A stretch of DNA of 25,698 bases from a virus, in IMG/VR virus record IMGVR_UViG_3300018424_000222, positions 1-25,698 of that record; one strand, written 5' to 3'. Position numbers and translations under genes: made by a program. This document shows positions 23,961 to 25,698 of the stretch, in pieces. Each line of letters opens with the position of its first letter. The first letter of the stretch is position 1. The notes under the pieces are model-generated. The model had not been told where the DNA came from. It did not search any database and saw nothing but the letters and a program-made list of their open reading frames with translations.

Positions 23961-24587
23961 TCAGACAGGGATGACATTGAATGTAAGAGTGACTCGTTCA
24001 TCTGACTGATTTGATTCATATCCATGAGTGAGATTTGAAGGATAGATGAGTACATCACCTTGTGCATATGGGACGGTTGCCTCTTGCAAATTGAATGCAG
24101 TCATCTGTTGGAAAGGTAACATCATGACAGGGAACATTTGAGACATGACATTACGTTTGAATTTAAGATATGAATGTTGTTTTACATCATAGTTGATGAA
24201 CATTGTGCCCGAGAAGAGACAGTTACTGTGTTCATGTGGTGCATAGATAGCACCCCTAGAAGCGAGTTCAATGTATGCATCAGAGATACCGAAGTTCGAT
24301 GCATAAGAGAGACCAGAATCGTTGTGCTTACGGGCAACATCAAGGAGTGCAGATTTGAGGTTTGGGAGATCTTCAAGGATCTTATTTGTGGGACCGATTT
24401 GTTGAACATTGTGGCAGAGTTCATGTCGATTATGTTCAACGAAATCTTCATTTTGCATCCAACGAAGTATTTCAGGAATGAAATCAGAGAGGTCGTATTT
24501 AGTGACAGGTGTCATGAATAGACCATACGTTTCAAACTGAATTGCATCGTCTAGATTAGGAGAAAGATTGATTTCTTGCTCTGCCAT
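23961..24587 (-). CDS. 2OG-Fe(II) oxygenase-like protein (TIGR02466-type), 208 aa
   Basis: The C-terminal half has the oxygenase pattern. A-P-H-E-H at residues 116-120 is followed by F-S-G-T-M-F-I. The strand G-D-V-L-I-Y-P-S-N-L-T-H ends at H188, and E-R-V-T-L-T-F-N contains R198. H118, H120 and H188 are the likely iron ligands, and R198 should hold 2-oxoglutarate. The N-terminal third is helical, as in other members of this family. It is a distant paralogue of the 211-aa gene in the tail operon; the two share the S-G and P-S-x-x-x-H signatures but little else. An extended -10 lies 30-40 nt upstream. The substrate is unknown. Its stop lies 5 nt before the first TTTTCCACA box. Confidence 0.8.
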   Translation of the reverse strand: MAEQEINLSPNLDDAIQFETYGLFMTPVTKYDLSDFIPEILRWMQNEDFVEHNRHELCHNVQQIGPTNKILEDLPNLKSALLDVARKHNDSGLSYASNFGISDAYIELASRGAIYAPHEHSNCLFSGTMFINYDVKQHSYLKFKRNVMSQMFPVMMLPFQQMTAFNLQEATVPYAQGDVLIYPSNLTHGYESNQSDERVTLTFNVIPV

Positions 24588-24618
24588 TGTTTAATTAGTG
24601 TTGGGGGTTGTATTATGT

Positions 24619-24627
24619 ATTGTAGCA
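24619..24627 (-). promoter_or_regulatory. Possible extended -10 promoter of the 208-aa gene
   Basis: The minus strand reads TGCTACAAT, an extended -10 (TG-n before a TATAAT-like hexamer), about 32 nt before the ATG at 24587. No good -35 box is visible at the right distance. Confidence 0.35.
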
Positions 24628-24661
24628 CAAAATAGGGGCGTTGTGGGGTATTGTAGAGGGG

Positions 24662-24805
24662 TCACAGGTTATGTGGATTCAGGTAGCGAACTTCGCCATT
24701 GAGAATATCATCGAGAGCAGTGAGAAGTTCGTTACCGTTAGTGGGGAATGTGTGCAGGAAAGAGATAAAGAATTGACGCTCGGCAGTGTTGTATTCGGTG
24801 CTCAT
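24662..24805 (-). CDS. Small protein, 47 aa, last of a coupled microgene string
   Basis: The protein begins M-S-T-E-Y-N-T-A-E-R-Q-F-F-I and continues F-L-H-T-F-P-T-N-G-N-E-L-L-T-A-L-D-D-I-L, ending Y-L-N-P-H-N-L. It appears to be a two-helix, slightly acidic, soluble protein. Its ATG overlaps the stop of the 19-aa frame by ATGA, so it probably belongs to the transcript that starts before 25354. A gap of 74 nt with a possible promoter separates it from the oxygenase-like gene. No family is recognised. Confidence 0.65.
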   Translation of the reverse strand: MSTEYNTAERQFFISFLHTFPTNGNELLTALDDILNGEVRYLNPHNL

Positions 24806-24861
24806 TTGTGAAATTCCAGAATGTAAGTGAACGTGATGAGAATGACGAGAGTTGGTATCAT
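24802..24861 (-). CDS. Hydrophobic micropeptide, 19 aa
   Basis: The frame encodes M-I-P-T-L-V-I-L-I-T-F-T-Y-I-L-E-F-H-K, almost entirely a single membrane-spanning helix with a charged tail. It is far below normal gene length. What supports it is position: both its start and its stop overlap neighbouring genes by ATGA. It also fills the gap between them without loss of frame. It could be a membrane peptide or only a relay that carries ribosomes to the 47-aa gene. Confidence 0.45.
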   Translation of the reverse strand: MIPTLVILITFTYILEFHK

Positions 24862-25022
24862 CGTGGGCGGATTACATCTGCGGCATTGTTGATCGTATCA
24901 GCAGTGAAATGTCGGGCGTCATGTGATGTATAGAATAGAATGCCGATGAGAATGAGGAGCAGAACTTTCACTTGATTTGAGTAATAGTTTGCAGGACGTG
25001 ATTTGGTCAGTGATGATAACAT
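24858..25022 (-). CDS. Small single-span membrane protein, 54 aa
   Basis: The N-terminus is basic and polar (L-T-K-S-R-P-A-N-Y-Y), followed at residues about 18-32 by V-K-V-L-L-L-I-L-I-G-I-L-F-Y, one membrane span or an uncleaved signal anchor. A soluble tail with A-D-T-I-N-N-A-A-D-V follows. Positive residues before the span predict an outside-facing tail. The ATG at 25022 overlaps the stop of the 110-aa gene by one base (TGATG), and the stop overlaps the 19-aa frame by ATGA. An internal GTG at 24971 would give a 37-aa form starting at the span. Cell-envelope work is inferred, not proven. Confidence 0.62.
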   Translation of the reverse strand: MLSSLTKSRPANYYSNQVKVLLLILIGILFYTSHDARHFTADTINNAADVIRPR

Positions 25023-25354
25023 CAACCGAGACGCATGGAAGAGAAGAACGGAACGGTGGAAATACCCTGAACAGTGTTCATATCAACGAACCAAGTCCAG
25101 TCTTTCTGGAATACACGATCGCCTGCCTCTCCGTGCTCTTTCAGAATAGCATTCAGGCGAGATTTGGTGGTGTTGGTCTGATGATCACCATCAAAAAGGC
25201 GGATGAAGTTATCACCTACCTCGGCAATCTTGTTGCCGTGCAGACGAACAACAGAGACCTGATCTTCTTCGTTAAAGTGAACAGAAGTGTTGCCAGATTG
25301 CCAATTGGACTTGTTAGCGATGGCAGTGTTCATTGCCTGCTCGATTTTACGCAT
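25022..25354 (-). CDS. Conserved phage protein of unknown function, 110 aa
   Basis: The protein begins M-R-K-I-E-Q-A-M-N-T-A-I and continues S-N-W-Q-S-G-N-T-S-V. Then come V-V-R-L-H-G-N-K-I-A, L-F-D-G-D-H-Q-T-N-T-T-K-S-R-L-N-A-I-L, and V-F-Q-K-D-W-T-W-F-V, ending in M-R-L-G. The N-T-T-K-S-R-L-N-A and F-Q-K-x-W-x-W-F-V stretches are conserved in a family spread among diverse phages, annotated only as hypothetical as far as I know. The frame is open 26 codons further upstream; I chose the ATG at 25354 because family members start M-R-K-I-E-Q and the upstream part runs through a hairpin. It heads a string of coupled microgenes. Confidence 0.8.
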   Translation of the reverse strand: MRKIEQAMNTAIANKSNWQSGNTSVHFNEEDQVSVVRLHGNKIAEVGDNFIRLFDGDHQTNTTKSRLNAILKEHGEAGDRVFQKDWTWFVDMNTVQGISTVPFFSSMRLG

Positions 25355-25393
25355 GGTGTCGTGTGGTTTTCTGAACTGAGAATAGAATAGCAA

Positions 25394-25435
25394 AATTTGG
25401 GAGGGGTGGGGAGCATGGTAGACACTCCCCAAATT
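25394..25435 (-). terminator. Terminator-like hairpin downstream of the edge gene
   Basis: Arms at 25435-25425 and 25403-25394 pair as AATTTGGGGAG with CTCCCAAATT (one bulge) around a 21-nt loop. On the minus strand the stem is followed by TTTTGC. It lies 16 nt past the stop of the gene cut by the right edge, where a terminator is expected. Confidence 0.5.
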
Positions 25436-25450
25436 GTCACCCCAGGATTG

Positions 25451-25698
25451 TCATGTGAAGACTTCCAACCAGTCGACGCCATCACGCTGCACTACCATAG
25501 TCGCCCCACCACGGTCGACCGACCAGTCATAAGCAACGTCGACGGCATGATGCTCACTTGTGAAGAACTCAGCATCATGCTCTTCACCCTTAGGAAAGAC
25601 GGACCAGGAAACGAAAGGCATCGGTTTGGTTTGAACTGAGGCAACTATGACCCATTTCCGCCGCTTGTGCCAGAAAAGTGGACAGTCTGCAAAGTGGC
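25451..25698 (-). CDS. Small conserved cyanophage-type protein, 5' end outside window
   Basis: The open frame enters from the right edge and runs 82 codons to a TGA at 25451. The visible part contains C-P-L-F-W-H-K-R-R-K-W-V-I, then F-V-S-W-S-V-F-P-K-G-E-E-H-D, F-F-T-S-E-H-H-A-V-D-V-A and G-G-A-T-M-V-V-Q-R-D-G-V-D-W-L-E-V. It looks like a compact alpha/beta protein with a helix at F-T-S-E-x-x-A-V. An internal ATG at 25621 could start a 56-aa version, but the upstream codons are plainly protein-like, so the gene most likely begins beyond the window. No function is known to me. Confidence 0.7.
   Translation of the reverse strand, partial: HFADCPLFWHKRRKWVIVASVQTKPMPFVSWSVFPKGEEHDAEFFTSEHHAVDVAYDWSVDRGGATMVVQRDGVDWLEVFT

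Noticed and set aside
24174-24521. Plus-strand open frame of 115 codons
   Set aside because: It lies antisense to the 208-aa oxygenase-like gene, whose iron-site motifs show the true coding strand.
25355-25432. Longer N-terminus for the 110-aa protein
   Set aside because: The extension covers a terminator-like hairpin, and the family, as I recall it, starts at the M-R-K-I-E-Q methionine.
25397-25639. Plus-strand open frame of 80 codons at the right edge
   Set aside because: It is the antisense shadow of the minus-strand edge gene, whose translation is clearly more protein-like, and it overlaps the hairpin.

Overview
The window is a late, structural stretch of a T4-like cyanophage (marine cyanomyovirus type). 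The call rests on recognisable baseplate wedge proteins gp25 and gp6, a PAAR-like spike-tip protein, T4-type late promoters (TATAAATA), two 2OG-Fe(II) oxygenase-like genes of a kind common in cyanophages, and swarms of very small overlapping genes. Every gene I can support reads on the minus strand, so transcription runs from high to low coordinates. I saw no tRNA, rRNA, insertion sequence, integrase or CRISPR array.

Layout in order of transcription. (1) 25698-24662: the end of a small gene cut by the window edge, a terminator-like hairpin, then a 110-aa conserved phage protein followed by three tiny genes (54, 19 and 47 aa, the first two hydrophobic) whose stop and start codons all overlap. 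(2) 24587-23961: a 2OG-Fe(II) oxygenase-like gene. (3) 23960-23696: a 265-bp gene-free control region. It holds three TTTTCCACA boxes (DnaA-box-like) beside an AT-rich tract, a late promoter, GAGGGTTTG repeats and two sigma70-like promoters facing opposite ways. (4) 23695-23036: four small genes joined by ATGA overlaps. (5) 22806-22416: a 45-aa gene, a terminator-like hairpin and a 55-aa AbrB/MazE-like protein. (6) 22379-13718: a packed tail/baseplate operon with a second 2OG-Fe(II) oxygenase-like gene, a short coiled-coil protein, a 1430-aa structural protein with DUF5648-like repeats, the PAAR-like protein, two small proteins, gp25 and gp6. (7) 13710 to the left edge: one giant open frame of at least 4570 codons, with its 3' end outside the window.

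The giant protein follows gp6 directly, so it is probably attached to the baseplate. It is a mosaic of beta-rich modules: an N-terminal phage-structural domain, three clusters of G-x-G-Y repeats, a YHYH domain, a beta-propeller-like stretch, a concanavalin/LamG-like domain, two chitin-binding-type modules and a C-terminal tandem repeat with a K-C-x-R-D-I-G signature. With the DUF5648-like 1430-aa protein, this suggests the module encodes baseplate assembly plus a large surface for gripping the host.

The least ordinary items are the oriC-like box cluster in the control region at 23.7-24.0 kb, the size and modular build of the giant protein, and the strings of stop-start-coupled microgenes that sit below the usual gene-calling length.
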